64,000 bases of DNA from Candidatus Gastranaerophilales bacterium (lineage in GTDB: Bacteria; Cyanobacteriota; Vampirovibrionia; Gastranaerophilales; Gastranaerophilaceae): contig JAFYOU010000027.1 in NCBI GenBank assembly GCA_017560095.1, positions 176,718-240,717 on the forward strand, in the 5' to 3' direction. How positions within the stretch are numbered: position 1 is the first letter of the stretch; every line of letters begins with the position of its first letter. The notes under the pieces are model-generated. The model was not told the DNA's origin and did no database searches. It saw only the letters and a program-made list of their open reading frames with translations. Shown piece by piece: positions 1-8,148 of the stretch. Position numbers and translations under genes: made by a program.

Positions 1-249
1 AACTTTTTGTTTATAAGTTTCCAGAGTATTTGGTTCAGAAAATGTATTAGTTACTTTTTTAGAAGGGGTTATATCAAGCCTATTAACCATAGCTCTACCC
101 TGAACAGCCATAGCAGCCAAAGCACCTTTTACGTTTTTGCCAGCAGTTTTAGCTTGTTCTATAACTTTAGCACCTACATTTCCTGTTTTTTTAGAAGATA
201 TTTCTTTAACAGTACCTGCTACAACTTGAGTTAGTTTTGATAATTGCAT
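1..249 (-). CDS. Hypothetical protein, 3' end outside window (partial)
   Basis: An open frame of 83 codons runs without a stop from an ATG at 249 to the window edge. A strong ribosome site (AAGGAG, about 7 nt before the ATG) fixes the start. The protein opens MQLSKLTQVVAGTVK and continues with a lysine- and alanine-rich, mildly amphipathic stretch that includes GNVGAKVIEQAKTAGKNVKG. There is no signal peptide or membrane segment in the visible part. I do not recognise a family. An 18-base A run (minus strand) lies about 46 nt upstream of the start. The frame is certain; the function is unknown. Confidence 0.7.
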   Translation of the reverse strand, partial: MQLSKLTQVVAGTVKEISSKKTGNVGAKVIEQAKTAGKNVKGALAAMAVQGRAMVNRLDITPSKKVTNTFSEPNTLETYKQKV

Positions 250-294
250 TCTATATTCTCCTTATAAACTAATTGCATATATTTATCAAAACCG

Positions 295-312
295 TTTTTT
301 TTTTTTTTTTTT
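295..312. repeat. 18-base homopolymer T tract
   Basis: An uninterrupted run of 18 T on the plus strand (A on the minus strand) sits in the 5' region of the leftmost minus-strand gene. A run this long is prone to slipped-strand length changes and could alter promoter spacing or upstream-element strength. It could also partly be an assembly or sequencing length error. Confidence 0.9.
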
Positions 313-379
313 GATATTTTCCCTTTTGTTTGTAACGAAAAATTTACAATTAAATAAAATGCATTATTTTATGTAAGTT

Positions 380-500
380 CTAGTCCTAAACTTGAGATAC
401 GTTTCTGAAGTTGCCTACCAGATGAGAGTCATGGTTGGCAACAATTACTTCTTTGTGACCATAGTGATCTTAGTTAATAAAGTCAAAAGTGCCACATTAT
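380..500 (-). ncRNA. Candidate structured non-coding RNA
   Basis: The gap from 250 to 612 has no credible gene. It contains a strong hairpin at 410-442: GTTGCC and ACCA on one arm pair with TGGT and GGCAAC on the other, with one mismatch and an 11-nt loop. On the minus strand a TATAAT hexamer lies near 500, upstream of this hairpin, which would allow a short transcript. The sequence is GC-richer than its surroundings. I compared it by eye with 6S RNA, SRP RNA and tmRNA and could not make a convincing match. The strand is a guess based on the TATAAT. Confidence 0.25.
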
Positions 501-612
501 AATAGACCCCACCATACTTGATTAATCTACTTGTAAAATTAATTATATTTTTTCATTCTTTACTTTTATGCAATATAAAAACATTTTGAATAATTTAGCA
601 TATTCAATATAA

Positions 613-756
613 TTAAAGAATTTTATCAATATCAGTTTTTGCCAGGGCAGCAATTACATGCGCACAAGAAGTAGCGCTTCCAATAATAAGTAAAGCAACG
701 TAAAACCATAAACTACTTGCAACTAAATTTGTTTCCTTAATATTTAAAATACACAT
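613..756 (-). CDS. Small one-pass membrane protein, 47 aa (putative)
   Basis: The frame starts with ATG at 756 and ends at TAA. It opens MCILNIKETNLVASS, then has one hydrophobic segment of about 20 residues (LWFYVALLIIGSA region) and a short charged tail ending DIDKIL. No clear ribosome site is visible, and the frame lies just downstream of tRNA-Gln and its terminator, so expression is uncertain. The hydrophobic helix followed by a hydrophilic tail is the only argument for coding. No family recognised. Confidence 0.3.
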   Translation of the reverse strand: MCILNIKETNLVASSLWFYVALLIIGSATSCAHVIAALAKTDIDKIL

Positions 757-784
757 TAAAAATTTTACTAAACTTAAAACATTA

Positions 785-810
785 AAAAAGAGTCCATACG
801 GACTCTTTTT
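785..810 (-). terminator. Rho-independent terminator after tRNA-Gln
   Basis: An 11-bp perfect stem (AAAAAGAGTCC / GGACTCTTTTT) with a 4-nt ATAC loop, T-rich on both sides. It lies directly behind the 3' end of tRNA-Gln on the minus strand and could work in both directions. Confidence 0.85.
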
Positions 811-813
811 AAT

Positions 814-888
814 TGGCTGGGGTGAAAGGACTCGAACCTCTGAATGCCTGGACCAAAACCAGGTGCCTTACCACTTGGCGACACCCCA
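814..888 (-). tRNA. tRNA-Gln (UUG), CCA encoded
   Basis: The minus strand folds as a standard cloverleaf. The 7-bp acceptor is TGGGGTG/CACCCCA, discriminator G is followed by an encoded CCA, and the T arm contains GGTTCGAGTCC. The anticodon loop TTTTGGT, closed by CCTGG/CCAGG, gives anticodon UUG, which reads glutamine CAA. A terminator follows immediately. Confidence 0.96.
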
Positions 889-936
889 TCGGGCAATTAC
901 TATAATAATATATAAAGTTTATTTGTCAAGAATTTT

Positions 937-1788
937 TTATAAACTACATGATTTATCTTTTAAGACAGAAACAATAGCGTCAATAAGCTGCTGTACAATA
1001 TCTTCTATATATGCCTGACTAGTCATGCCATTAATAACAACATCTGCAACATCCATTGAAGGACGAATATGACGAAAAGCAGTTTGATTAACATCGTGAA
1101 ATTGCATTTGTGCAGCAAGTCCTGTTTTACCTCTGCTAGTTGCACGTGCAAACCATCTATCTTTAATAACTTCAAACGGAGTATAAACATAAATTTTTAC
1201 ATCGGTAATATTTTCAAGTTTTTCATGAAGAACATACAAACCTTCATTTAAAATTAATTTTGCAGGCTTTTTTAAAACAACATTCTCTTTACTTTCGCAA
1301 GTAACAAAATTATATAATGGAGAATAAATTTCTTCACCATTTTTAAGCTTAATCAAATGTTCGCGCATTAATTCCAAATTAATTGCATCAGGGGTATCAA
1401 AAGAAAACCCTGATTCAAATAATTTTTCATAACTACCAGCTTCTGTTAATTCCCTTGATGCGTCTTTATAATAATCATCGCAACACACAACAGTATATAC
1501 ATCATCAGTATCTGATTTAACACAAGCTTTAGTTGCATTTTTAACTAAAGTAGTTTTCCCGGAAGCGCTTTCACCAGCAATAGACAAAATGAAAGTAGAA
1601 TTTTTATCTTCAATTGCTTTTCTAGCAATATTAAAGATGAATCCCTCATTAATACGAAGTATCAATGGTTGTTTTTGCATTCTATCGCTAGCGATGATTT
1701 TTCTTATGTTTTCAATAATTTGCGACATTTTAGACATTGAAACCAATCTCTGAGCTTGTCTAATTTGATTTTCACTTAAGTTAGTCAT
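937..1788 (-). CDS. Uridine kinase / phosphoribulokinase-family P-loop kinase
   Basis: The 283-residue cytoplasmic protein has a Walker A loop GESASGKTT at residues 72-80, a CDDYYKD acidic motif around 103-109, and FDTPDAINLELM near 130-141, the equivalent of the substrate-side motif of uridine kinases. These place it in the uridine kinase/PRK family, which phosphorylates uridine, cytidine or a related sugar. The N-terminal 65 residues are longer than in standard Udk (about 210 aa) and carry no recognised domain. It lies 26 nt after a small gene read in the same direction. The exact substrate is not certain; pantothenate or another sugar-like substrate is possible. Confidence 0.75.
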   Translation of the reverse strand: MTNLSENQIRQAQRLVSMSKMSQIIENIRKIIASDRMQKQPLILRINEGFIFNIARKAIEDKNSTFILSIAGESASGKTTLVKNATKACVKSDTDDVYTVVCCDDYYKDASRELTEAGSYEKLFESGFSFDTPDAINLELMREHLIKLKNGEEIYSPLYNFVTCESKENVVLKKPAKLILNEGLYVLHEKLENITDVKIYVYTPFEVIKDRWFARATSRGKTGLAAQMQFHDVNQTAFRHIRPSMDVADVVINGMTSQAYIEDIVQQLIDAIVSVLKDKSCSL

Positions 1789-1814
1789 ACTTATAACACA
1801 TTTCCAAATCTATT

Positions 1815-2066
1815 CTATTCTTCAGACAAAAAACTATCTTCATCATCATTTGCTTCGTTCTCCAAAAGTTTATAAGCCATATATGCACCAGTTGCAAGCG
1901 CTTTTGGATCAAGCTGAGACTTTTGAGCTAACTCAATAATAGCTGTGTTTAATTCCGGGTTTTCTTCTTTTATATAATGTATCATTTCCTTTCTCCAAGC
2001 AGGAATGTCGGAAATAATTTCATTAACGGTTTGTTCTACATTTTCTATTGAAATAAGTGGTTGCAT
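1815..2066 (-). CDS. Conserved-looking small acidic protein, 83 aa
   Basis: A short, soluble, helical and acidic protein starting MQPLISIENVEQTVNEIIS and ending in a run of acidic residues (NDDEDSF). I do not recognise a family. The start is well supported in an unusual way: there is no ribosome site, but a near-consensus promoter ends exactly 6 nt before the ATG, which implies a leaderless mRNA. The uridine-kinase-like gene follows 26 nt downstream and is probably cotranscribed. Confidence 0.7.
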   Translation of the reverse strand: MQPLISIENVEQTVNEIISDIPAWRKEMIHYIKEENPELNTAIIELAQKSQLDPKALATGAYMAYKLLENEANDDEDSFLSEE

Positions 2067-2072
2067 ATCTTA

Positions 2073-2101
2073 ATTATATTAAAATCCTAACTTATCGTCA
2101 A
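2073..2101 (-). promoter_or_regulatory. Sigma-70-type promoter giving a leaderless mRNA
   Basis: On the minus strand TTGACG is followed by a 17-bp spacer and TATAAT, then six bases (TAAGAT) and the ATG of the 83-aa gene. With normal spacing the transcript would begin at or within a base or two of the A of the start codon. This is the best-matching promoter of the leaderless set in this window. Confidence 0.75.
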
Positions 2102-2103
2102 TT

Positions 2104-3381
2104 TTATTTAGAAAAATATTTATCAAACAATAACGACATTGAATGATTAGCACACATATACCCCAAATTTCCTTTTGTTGCTAAATCAATTCCATCAAAA
2201 ACGGTTTTATCTAAACTATTTTCAATTTGTTTTTGCCAATCATTATTTTTTCTAGCAAATGAAATTTTATAATTTTGAGAAATTGCCCCTGAAATACCAC
2301 GAGCTAAATCTGCACAATGTGCAGCTATTTTTGCACTCATGATTCCTTCTCTAATATGAGCTGGATGAGAAAATCCAATTCTATCAACACTTGTTGTAGC
2401 TTTTAACATATCTGCTCCTTGATAAGCAGCCAAAGCACCACCAATTGCTGATGAGATATTATCATAACCAACTGCGCAATCACAAGCGATTGCACCAGAA
2501 ACATATAAAGGTGCAAAATCCGAAAGCTCTTTAATATTTTGAACCATCATTGGAATTTTATTTAAAGGTGCTTGTTCAATACCTTCTATCATAACTTGAA
2601 CATCCAACTCACGAGCACGAGTTACCAATTCGCCCAAAACTATTGCTTCAGCAACCTCTAAACCATCTGAAGCATCGGTAGTTGAACCAGATTTAAATGC
2701 ACTTTGTAATAATAAAGTAACATCATAAGGTTTTACTAAATCCAATAACTCATCGAAATATTCATACAAAGGATTTTCTTTACCCGAAGCCTTCATCCAA
2801 CAAGCCAACATTGTTGCAGCATGAGAAGAAATTGTTGAAAGTCTTTCTTGCTTTTGAAACCTTTTTAATAAATTTTGATTCAAAGCACAATGCAAGCATA
2901 TAAAATCAGCTCCATCGCTGCAATGCTTCTCAATAACATTAAATATTTCTTCTTTTGTTAAATTTAAAATATCATTATTTTTATTTAAAGCCTCAACACC
3001 AGCTTGCACAACAGGCATTGTTCCAACAGGAAGTTTTGAAGCAGATAAAATAGCCTGTCTTGTTTCATCAATCAACTTATTTGAAGAAAAATCCATTAAA
3101 ACATGGGCTCCAGCTTGATTGATAACTCGAAGTTTATCTAACTCTGCATCAAGCGAAGTTCTTTTATTGGCAGTATTTATATTGGCATTAATTTTAACTT
3201 TAAGATTTTCGCCAACAGCAACGGGAATTGTATCAATTCGTTTATTGTTTTTCAAAATAACTATTCGTCCATTAGCAATGCCGTTTCTAATTACTTCGGG
3301 CGAAACACATTCTTGTTCGGCACAAAAGCGCATTTCATCTGTTATAATACCGCATTTTGCATCTTGCATTTGTGTTGTCAT
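2104..3381 (-). CDS. ThiC-like protein lacking the iron-sulfur cysteine motif
   Basis: The whole length follows phosphomethylpyrimidine synthase (ThiC), which makes the thiamine pyrimidine from AIR by radical-SAM chemistry. Recognisable blocks include GADFICLHC, the VQVMIEG strand, GYDNISSAIGGALAAYQGAD and the KIAAHCADLARG helix. Key positions differ. The usual C-terminal CxxCxxxxC cluster site is absent (only GYMCANHSM remains), EGPGH reads EGIEQ, and the usual SRGG segment reads SSHA. It therefore probably cannot bind the 4Fe-4S cluster in the normal way. I chose the ATG at 3381 because GGAG lies 8 nt upstream; an ATG at 3396 abuts the aldolase stop. It forms an operon with the class II aldolase. 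No TPP riboswitch is visible upstream. Confidence 0.8.
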   Translation of the reverse strand: MTTQMQDAKCGIITDEMRFCAEQECVSPEVIRNGIANGRIVILKNNKRIDTIPVAVGENLKVKINANINTANKRTSLDAELDKLRVINQAGAHVLMDFSSNKLIDETRQAILSASKLPVGTMPVVQAGVEALNKNNDILNLTKEEIFNVIEKHCSDGADFICLHCALNQNLLKRFQKQERLSTISSHAATMLACWMKASGKENPLYEYFDELLDLVKPYDVTLLLQSAFKSGSTTDASDGLEVAEAIVLGELVTRARELDVQVMIEGIEQAPLNKIPMMVQNIKELSDFAPLYVSGAIACDCAVGYDNISSAIGGALAAYQGADMLKATTSVDRIGFSHPAHIREGIMSAKIAAHCADLARGISGAISQNYKISFARKNNDWQKQIENSLDKTVFDGIDLATKGNLGYMCANHSMSLLFDKYFSK

Positions 3382-3396
3382 TTCTCTTACTCCCAA

Positions 3397-4029
3397 CTAC
3401 TTTCTATATAATTTCTTTATTTCATTAACATCTTTTTTTGAAATTGCACGAGCACCACCTAAAACCTCTGCTCCAAAATAAGCTTCAACATATGCCCTAA
3501 TTAAATCAAGCTTATAATATGCATTCTGCAGACTTGTATCACCTAGGACAATTCCATGGTTTTTTAAAAGCGCAACATTATTTTGCTTAAAACATTCACC
3601 TACACTAGTTGCAAGATCAATGCTTGAAGGACAATGATAAGAAACCAATGGAATTTCATCCCAATAAAGCGCAAAATCAGGTAAAATTGGTTTTTTAATT
3701 GGAACCCCTGCAACGGCAAAAGCTGTAATCATGGGACAATGACAATGAATTATTGCATTAATATCATCTCTATGTGTATAAATTTCACTGTGCATTATTT
3801 TTTCGCTAGAAGGCTTTTTAGTCCCTTCTTTTACATTTCCATCATAATCAATTAAAACAATGTCGTTTTCATCCATATCATTTAAGCAACAACCGCTTGC
3901 ACTAATCATAATTCCATCTTTAGTCTTAATTGAAATATTTCCGCTGGTAGCCGGACTCATTCCACGCTGATATAAACGTTTCGACCAATATAAAATACTT
4001 TTTTTTGCGTCGGTATCCAAAAATTCCAT
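3397..4029 (-). CDS. Class II aldolase/adducin-family protein
   Basis: This 210-residue protein is the usual length for L-fuculose-phosphate aldolase, ribulose-phosphate epimerase and MtnB relatives. The metal and catalytic residues are present: PSSEKIMHSEIY (the Glu), IIHCHCP (two His ligands) and LLKNHGIVLGD (third His). It should be a zinc enzyme acting on a phosphorylated sugar. The start has GGAG at good spacing and an upstream TATAAT. Its stop codon touches the ThiC-like gene, so the two are cotranscribed. The pairing suggests a shared small-molecule pathway that I cannot name. MtnB (methylthioribulose-phosphate dehydratase) is an alternative. Confidence 0.82.
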   Translation of the reverse strand: MEFLDTDAKKSILYWSKRLYQRGMSPATSGNISIKTKDGIMISASGCCLNDMDENDIVLIDYDGNVKEGTKKPSSEKIMHSEIYTHRDDINAIIHCHCPMITAFAVAGVPIKKPILPDFALYWDEIPLVSYHCPSSIDLATSVGECFKQNNVALLKNHGIVLGDTSLQNAYYKLDLIRAYVEAYFGAEVLGGARAISKKDVNEIKKLYRK

Positions 4030-4107
4030 TTCAACTCCAAATTTTAATAATTATATTGTACTAAAAAAATGTTTGTGTTTAAATATTTGTAGCAATATTT
4101 AACAATA

Positions 4108-5016
4108 TTGACTCTCAAAGAAAGTTGGTTTAATACCATTAAAAAAACTATTAAGTTAGCTAAAAACGCAGGTTTTTGCTATGGCGTTAAAAGAGCCGTC
4201 GACACAACTAAAAAAATTAAACAAGACAATCCCTTGAAAACTATTTCCGTTTTAGGAGAATTAATACATAACTCACATGTAACAAATGAGTTAGAAAATC
4301 TTGGCATAAATACTTTATCAACGTTGCCAGAAAAAGGCAATGGAATTTGCATTATAAGAAGCCATGGTGAAAGCGACGATACATTTAATGAAATACAATC
4401 AAAAGGCTTTGAAATTGTAGATTTAACATGTCTTGATGTTAAAAAGGTTCAACAAAAAGCTGTCGAATTAGTTTGCAATGGATATTTTGTAATCATACTT
4501 GGAAAATATGACCATCCAGAAGTAAGTGCAATATACACAAATGCAAAAAATCAATCAAACGATGCAAACAATGTCTTTGTTGCACAAAACCTAGAAGCCT
4601 TAAAAGGTATTGAACCAAGAATAAAAAAAGCAGCAAAAGTAGGTATTGTTCTTCAAACAACACAAACAAAAGAGTTTTTAATAGAAGTAGTAAACTATCT
4701 TTCGCAACTTTGCAAAATTCTCAAAGTGCAAAATACAATTTGCCCTTCAACCACACTTCGACAAGAAGAAGCAAAAAAATTAGGTAAAGAATCTGATTTA
4801 ATGGTCGTTGTTGGTTCAAAAAAAAGTGCAAATACAACACATTTAGCACAAATTTTAGAATCAATAACAGACACAATTCATATTGAACACCAAGACGAAT
4901 TAAAGAATTTCGAAGACAAAATCAAAAAAGCACAACACATTGGCGTAACAGCTGGAGCTTCTACGCCAGATTCCATAATAAATAAAGTTATTAATAAGCT
5001 AGAAAATATAAATTAG
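4108..5016 (+). CDS. ispH: 4-hydroxy-3-methylbut-2-enyl diphosphate reductase
   Basis: IspH catalyses the last step of the MEP isoprenoid pathway using a 4Fe-4S cluster. The three cluster cysteines are visible in AGFCYGV (near residue 23), DLTCLDV (near 110) and TICPSTT (near 210). The RSHGE segment and TAGASTP near the C-terminus are also typical. No ATG precedes the conserved start; the TTG used here gives about 14 extra residues and lacks a clear ribosome site, so the true start is uncertain and could be a non-standard codon nearby. It lies 15 nt before rpsA, an ispH-rpsA pairing known in other bacteria. Confidence 0.93.
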   Translation: MTLKESWFNTIKKTIKLAKNAGFCYGVKRAVDTTKKIKQDNPLKTISVLGELIHNSHVTNELENLGINTLSTLPEKGNGICIIRSHGESDDTFNEIQSKGFEIVDLTCLDVKKVQQKAVELVCNGYFVIILGKYDHPEVSAIYTNAKNQSNDANNVFVAQNLEALKGIEPRIKKAAKVGIVLQTTQTKEFLIEVVNYLSQLCKILKVQNTICPSTTLRQEEAKKLGKESDLMVVVGSKKSANTTHLAQILESITDTIHIEHQDELKNFEDKIKKAQHIGVTAGASTPDSIINKVINKLENIN

Positions 5017-5031
5017 AAAGGGAACATAAAA

Positions 5032-6096
5032 ATGACAGAAACTATGTCAAATCAAGAATTTGAACAATTATTGTTAAATTCTTACACTTACAAAATCAAC
5101 GTTGCTGATGTTGTAAAGGGCGTTGTAGTAAAAAAAGAAAAAGATGGCTATTTAGTAGACATCGGAGCTAAAACAGAAGCTTTTCTTCCAAACCGTGAAA
5201 TTTCTAACTTCCCAGACAAAGATATTGATGAAGTTATTAAACTATGGGATGAAAAAGAATTCTACATCATTAAAGATGAAGAAGATGATGAAGTAGCAAT
5301 TCTTTCTCTTAAAAAAGTTTCTTGTGCTCAAGCTTGGCAAAAACTTGCTGACATTAAAAACAATAACGAAAATGCAATGGCAAGAGTTTTATCATCTGTT
5401 AAAGGTGGTTTAATTGCTGAAATCGAAGGCTTAAGAGGTTTTATTCCATCAAGCCAATTAAGAACAGGTGCTCCTTCTGAAGTACAAGTTGACTCAGAAA
5501 TCGAAGTTAAAATTCTTGAAGCAGATCCAAAAAGAAACAAACTTATCTTATCTCAAAGACAAGTTTACACTCAACAAAGAGAAATGGTTGCTGACGAAAT
5601 CATTTCTAAACTTGCTGTTGATCAAATTGTTACAGGCGAAGTTGTAAGAATTGCTGATTTCGGCGCATTTGTTGACATCGAAGGAATCGATGGCTTGCTT
5701 CCAATTTCTGAAATTTCTTGGGAAAGAATTAAACACCCATCTGATGTTATTCAATTAGGTCAAAAAATTGAAGTTAAAATTATCAAAATTGATGAAGACT
5801 TAAAACGTATTTCTTTATCTTTAAAAAGAATGGGTGCTAACCCTTGGGAAGAAATTGTTGATAAATTTAAAGAAGGTGATGTAATTAAAGGTACCATCAA
5901 CAAAATCACTTCTTTTGGTGCATTTATCAACATTTACCCTGGCGTTGAAGCATTGCTTCCATCATCAGAAATTGCTGATGGTCAAGTAAATATCAACTCT
6001 ATGTTTAACTTGGGTGACGAAGTTGATGTATTAATTAAAAAATTCACCCCTCAAGAACACAGAATTGGTTTATCAATGAAAGATATTACTAAATAG
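5032..6096 (+). CDS. rpsA: 30S ribosomal protein S1
   Basis: The 354-residue protein consists of four S1 RNA-binding repeats, at about residues 22-95, 105-175, 195-262 and 280-350. Each has the G-x-V...GAFV/D core (for example VVRIADFGAFVDIEG and INKITSFGAFINIYP). S1 helps the 30S subunit bind mRNA. Four domains match cyanobacterial and Firmicute-type S1 rather than the six-domain enterobacterial form. AAAGGGAA before the ATG is the ribosome site. It follows ispH closely and ends at a strong terminator. Confidence 0.95.
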   Translation: MTETMSNQEFEQLLLNSYTYKINVADVVKGVVVKKEKDGYLVDIGAKTEAFLPNREISNFPDKDIDEVIKLWDEKEFYIIKDEEDDEVAILSLKKVSCAQAWQKLADIKNNNENAMARVLSSVKGGLIAEIEGLRGFIPSSQLRTGAPSEVQVDSEIEVKILEADPKRNKLILSQRQVYTQQREMVADEIISKLAVDQIVTGEVVRIADFGAFVDIEGIDGLLPISEISWERIKHPSDVIQLGQKIEVKIIKIDEDLKRISLSLKRMGANPWEEIVDKFKEGDVIKGTINKITSFGAFINIYPGVEALLPSSEIADGQVNINSMFNLGDEVDVLIKKFTPQEHRIGLSMKDITK

Positions 6097-6111
6097 TTTT
6101 ATCTAAATATT

Positions 6112-6142
6112 AAAAAAGGCAGACTATGCGCCTGCCTTTTTT
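6112..6142 (+). terminator. Rho-independent terminator after rpsA
   Basis: An 11-bp stem (AAAAAAGGCAG / CTGCCTTTTTT) with a 9-nt loop and a T run, 16 nt after the rpsA stop. Confidence 0.9.
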
Positions 6143-6237
6143 AATGCAAATTTTATTGGATTGTAAAATTCTTATAACATCTTTGATTATATTGAAAATA
6201 ATTGATATATTTTAATATAAATGTGAATTAATAAATC

Positions 6238-8139
6238 ATGGGGTTAACTATGCTTTTTAAACGCAAATATCGCAATGGCTTTTCGCTTGTCGAAATGATG
6301 GTTTCATTTGTAATTATATGTGTAATCGCAACAGCACTTACTCCAATTATAACAAAAAAAATGAAAAGCGCTACAGTTGCAATAGATACTGAAGGCGATT
6401 TTATTACAAACTGCACAGATAAATTTTCAAGTTCATGTGCATTATGCACAACAAATAAATGCGTCATTTGCAACAAAGAATGCCCAAATGATCAAACATT
6501 AGATTATGATTACTGTACATGTAGCTCTTGTGTGACATCTTTTGGAGCAAATTGTCTTGAATGCAGTGAAACAAATTGTACAAGATGTAAAAATGAATAT
6601 TTTACAAATAATGGAACATGTGAAATTTGCCCTGTCGGGTATTACTGCGATGGAATTAACAAAACAATATGTCCAGAAGGTCAATATAATGAAGAAACTG
6701 GTCAAACAACATGCCTAGATTGTCCAATTGGCTATTACTGCACCAATGGCGAAAAAAAAGCATGTGAAGCTGGAACATATTCAACAGGAAAAGCGAGCGA
6801 ATGTATAACGTGTCCAGTAGGACATAAATGCATTGGTGGCAGTGATAAAACGAAATGTACAGGTGCCGAATATCAAAGTGCAACAGGACAATCAGCTTGT
6901 CAGTTATGTGCAGCAGGCAACTATGTTATTGATGCAAGAGTTATATGCGCGTCTTGCACAACAGGTAATAAGTGCACCGGGGATGGAACACAAACTTTAT
7001 GCTCAACAGGAGCCGAATATCAAAATGAATCAGGAAAATCAACATGTAAAACATGCGGTGCAGGCTATTATGTTTCAAGCGATAGAAAATCATGTAACAC
7101 TTGCACTGTAGGCAATAAATGTACTGGCAACGGGTTACAAACGGCTTGCAATAATTCATCGGGTACAGCAGGAAACCAATATCAAGATCAAGAAGGTCAA
7201 TCCACATGCAAAACATGCACTACAGGAATTGTAGGTGCCAACGGTGCAACATGTCATGCATGTACGGATGGCACATATCTTTCAAGCGGCAACTGCGTGA
7301 ATTGCCCTGGAGGATATTATTGCAACAATGGCACTCCAAAACAATGCTGGGCAAACTCATCACCAAATGCAAACAGTGGAGCAACTAACTGTGTTTGTAA
7401 TGCAGGATATTATCTAAGCGAAACAAAAACATGCTCAACTTGCTCATCAAAAACAGAACACTGCGCTACATGTAACGTAACGGATGGAACCTGCTTATCT
7501 TGTGAAGATGGATACACCTTGTCAGATGAAAATGAATGCAAGTTGCCTTGTAAGGATTATGCAACAGTTATTGAAACAAACGGGACAAAACTATGCATGA
7601 CGACATACAATATTGGAGATGCAAGCTCATTAACAATTCCTGCCTCGGTAAACAATGCCAATGTAGATATGGGTGACTATTGTGACCCAACAGAAGAGCT
7701 ATGTTGTTGGAGTGGAACAACGGCAGATGAATGCGATGACGGAAGTGTTGATTACTCAGGATGCGAAAGAACAGTTTGCGACTATAATGCCGCAGAAGAA
7801 ATATGCTCTAGATTAACATATTTAGGAAGAAGTTGGAGATTACCTACTGTGGCCGAAATAAGTAGTCAGCCTACTAACACTATTGGTTCAAGCTTAAATT
7901 TCTGTGACGAATACTCGGGTTATAGTTATCATACTGCACAATGTGCAATGTCATTTAATTGCTCGGGCGCAGACTCAGACGAATGTCACCCAAACTACGT
8001 TTGGGGTCAGGGTTTTTACAGCGCAGGAGTATTATATGCTAATTATTTCCAATACAGCAACGGATCCCTATCACAAGTTCAACACGATATTTCAGGAGAA
8101 GCGCCAGCAGCAAGCGTGCGCTGTGTATCAGATTATTAA
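6238..8139 (+). CDS. Type IV pilin-like protein with cysteine-rich GCC2/GCC3-like repeats and a DUF1566-like end
   Basis: The 633-residue protein opens with a prepilin leader and helix: basic residues, then NGFSLVEMMVSFVIICVIATALTP, where cleavage before F and the E at +5 are typical of type IV (pseudo)pilins. Residues 60-445 form a chain of short cysteine-rich repeats of the kind CPVGYYCDG...C..GTYS, resembling GCC2/GCC3 (ephrin-receptor-like) and furin-type repeats that are common in eukaryotic surface proteins; I count roughly 68 cysteines in all. The last 170 residues contain GRSWRLPTVAEI and end VRCVSDY, as in DUF1566/Lcl-type adhesin domains. It should be a pilus-linked surface protein held by disulfides. 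An internal ATG at 6250, with GGGG 6-7 nt upstream, is an equally good start. It has no close operon partner. Confidence 0.8.
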   Translation: MGLTMLFKRKYRNGFSLVEMMVSFVIICVIATALTPIITKKMKSATVAIDTEGDFITNCTDKFSSSCALCTTNKCVICNKECPNDQTLDYDYCTCSSCVTSFGANCLECSETNCTRCKNEYFTNNGTCEICPVGYYCDGINKTICPEGQYNEETGQTTCLDCPIGYYCTNGEKKACEAGTYSTGKASECITCPVGHKCIGGSDKTKCTGAEYQSATGQSACQLCAAGNYVIDARVICASCTTGNKCTGDGTQTLCSTGAEYQNESGKSTCKTCGAGYYVSSDRKSCNTCTVGNKCTGNGLQTACNNSSGTAGNQYQDQEGQSTCKTCTTGIVGANGATCHACTDGTYLSSGNCVNCPGGYYCNNGTPKQCWANSSPNANSGATNCVCNAGYYLSETKTCSTCSSKTEHCATCNVTDGTCLSCEDGYTLSDENECKLPCKDYATVIETNGTKLCMTTYNIGDASSLTIPASVNNANVDMGDYCDPTEELCCWSGTTADECDDGSVDYSGCERTVCDYNAAEEICSRLTYLGRSWRLPTVAEISSQPTNTIGSSLNFCDEYSGYSYHTAQCAMSFNCSGADSDECHPNYVWGQGFYSAGVLYANYFQYSNGSLSQVQHDISGEAPAASVRCVSDY

Positions 8140-8148
8140 AATTTAATT

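Noticed and set aside
7-234. Plus-strand frame rich in F, S and Y at the left edge
   Set aside because: It is the antisense of the open minus-strand gene, which has a strong ribosome site and sensible composition.
3397-4107. TPP riboswitch ahead of the aldolase/ThiC-like pair
   Set aside because: The 78-bp gap to ispH contains neither the CUGAGA nor the ACC-UGAUCUGG-type core; no room for the aptamer.
6499-7388. Several long frames on both strands within the cysteine-rich gene
   Set aside because: They are shadows of the repetitive Cys codons; none has a ribosome site and the pilin frame explains the whole region.
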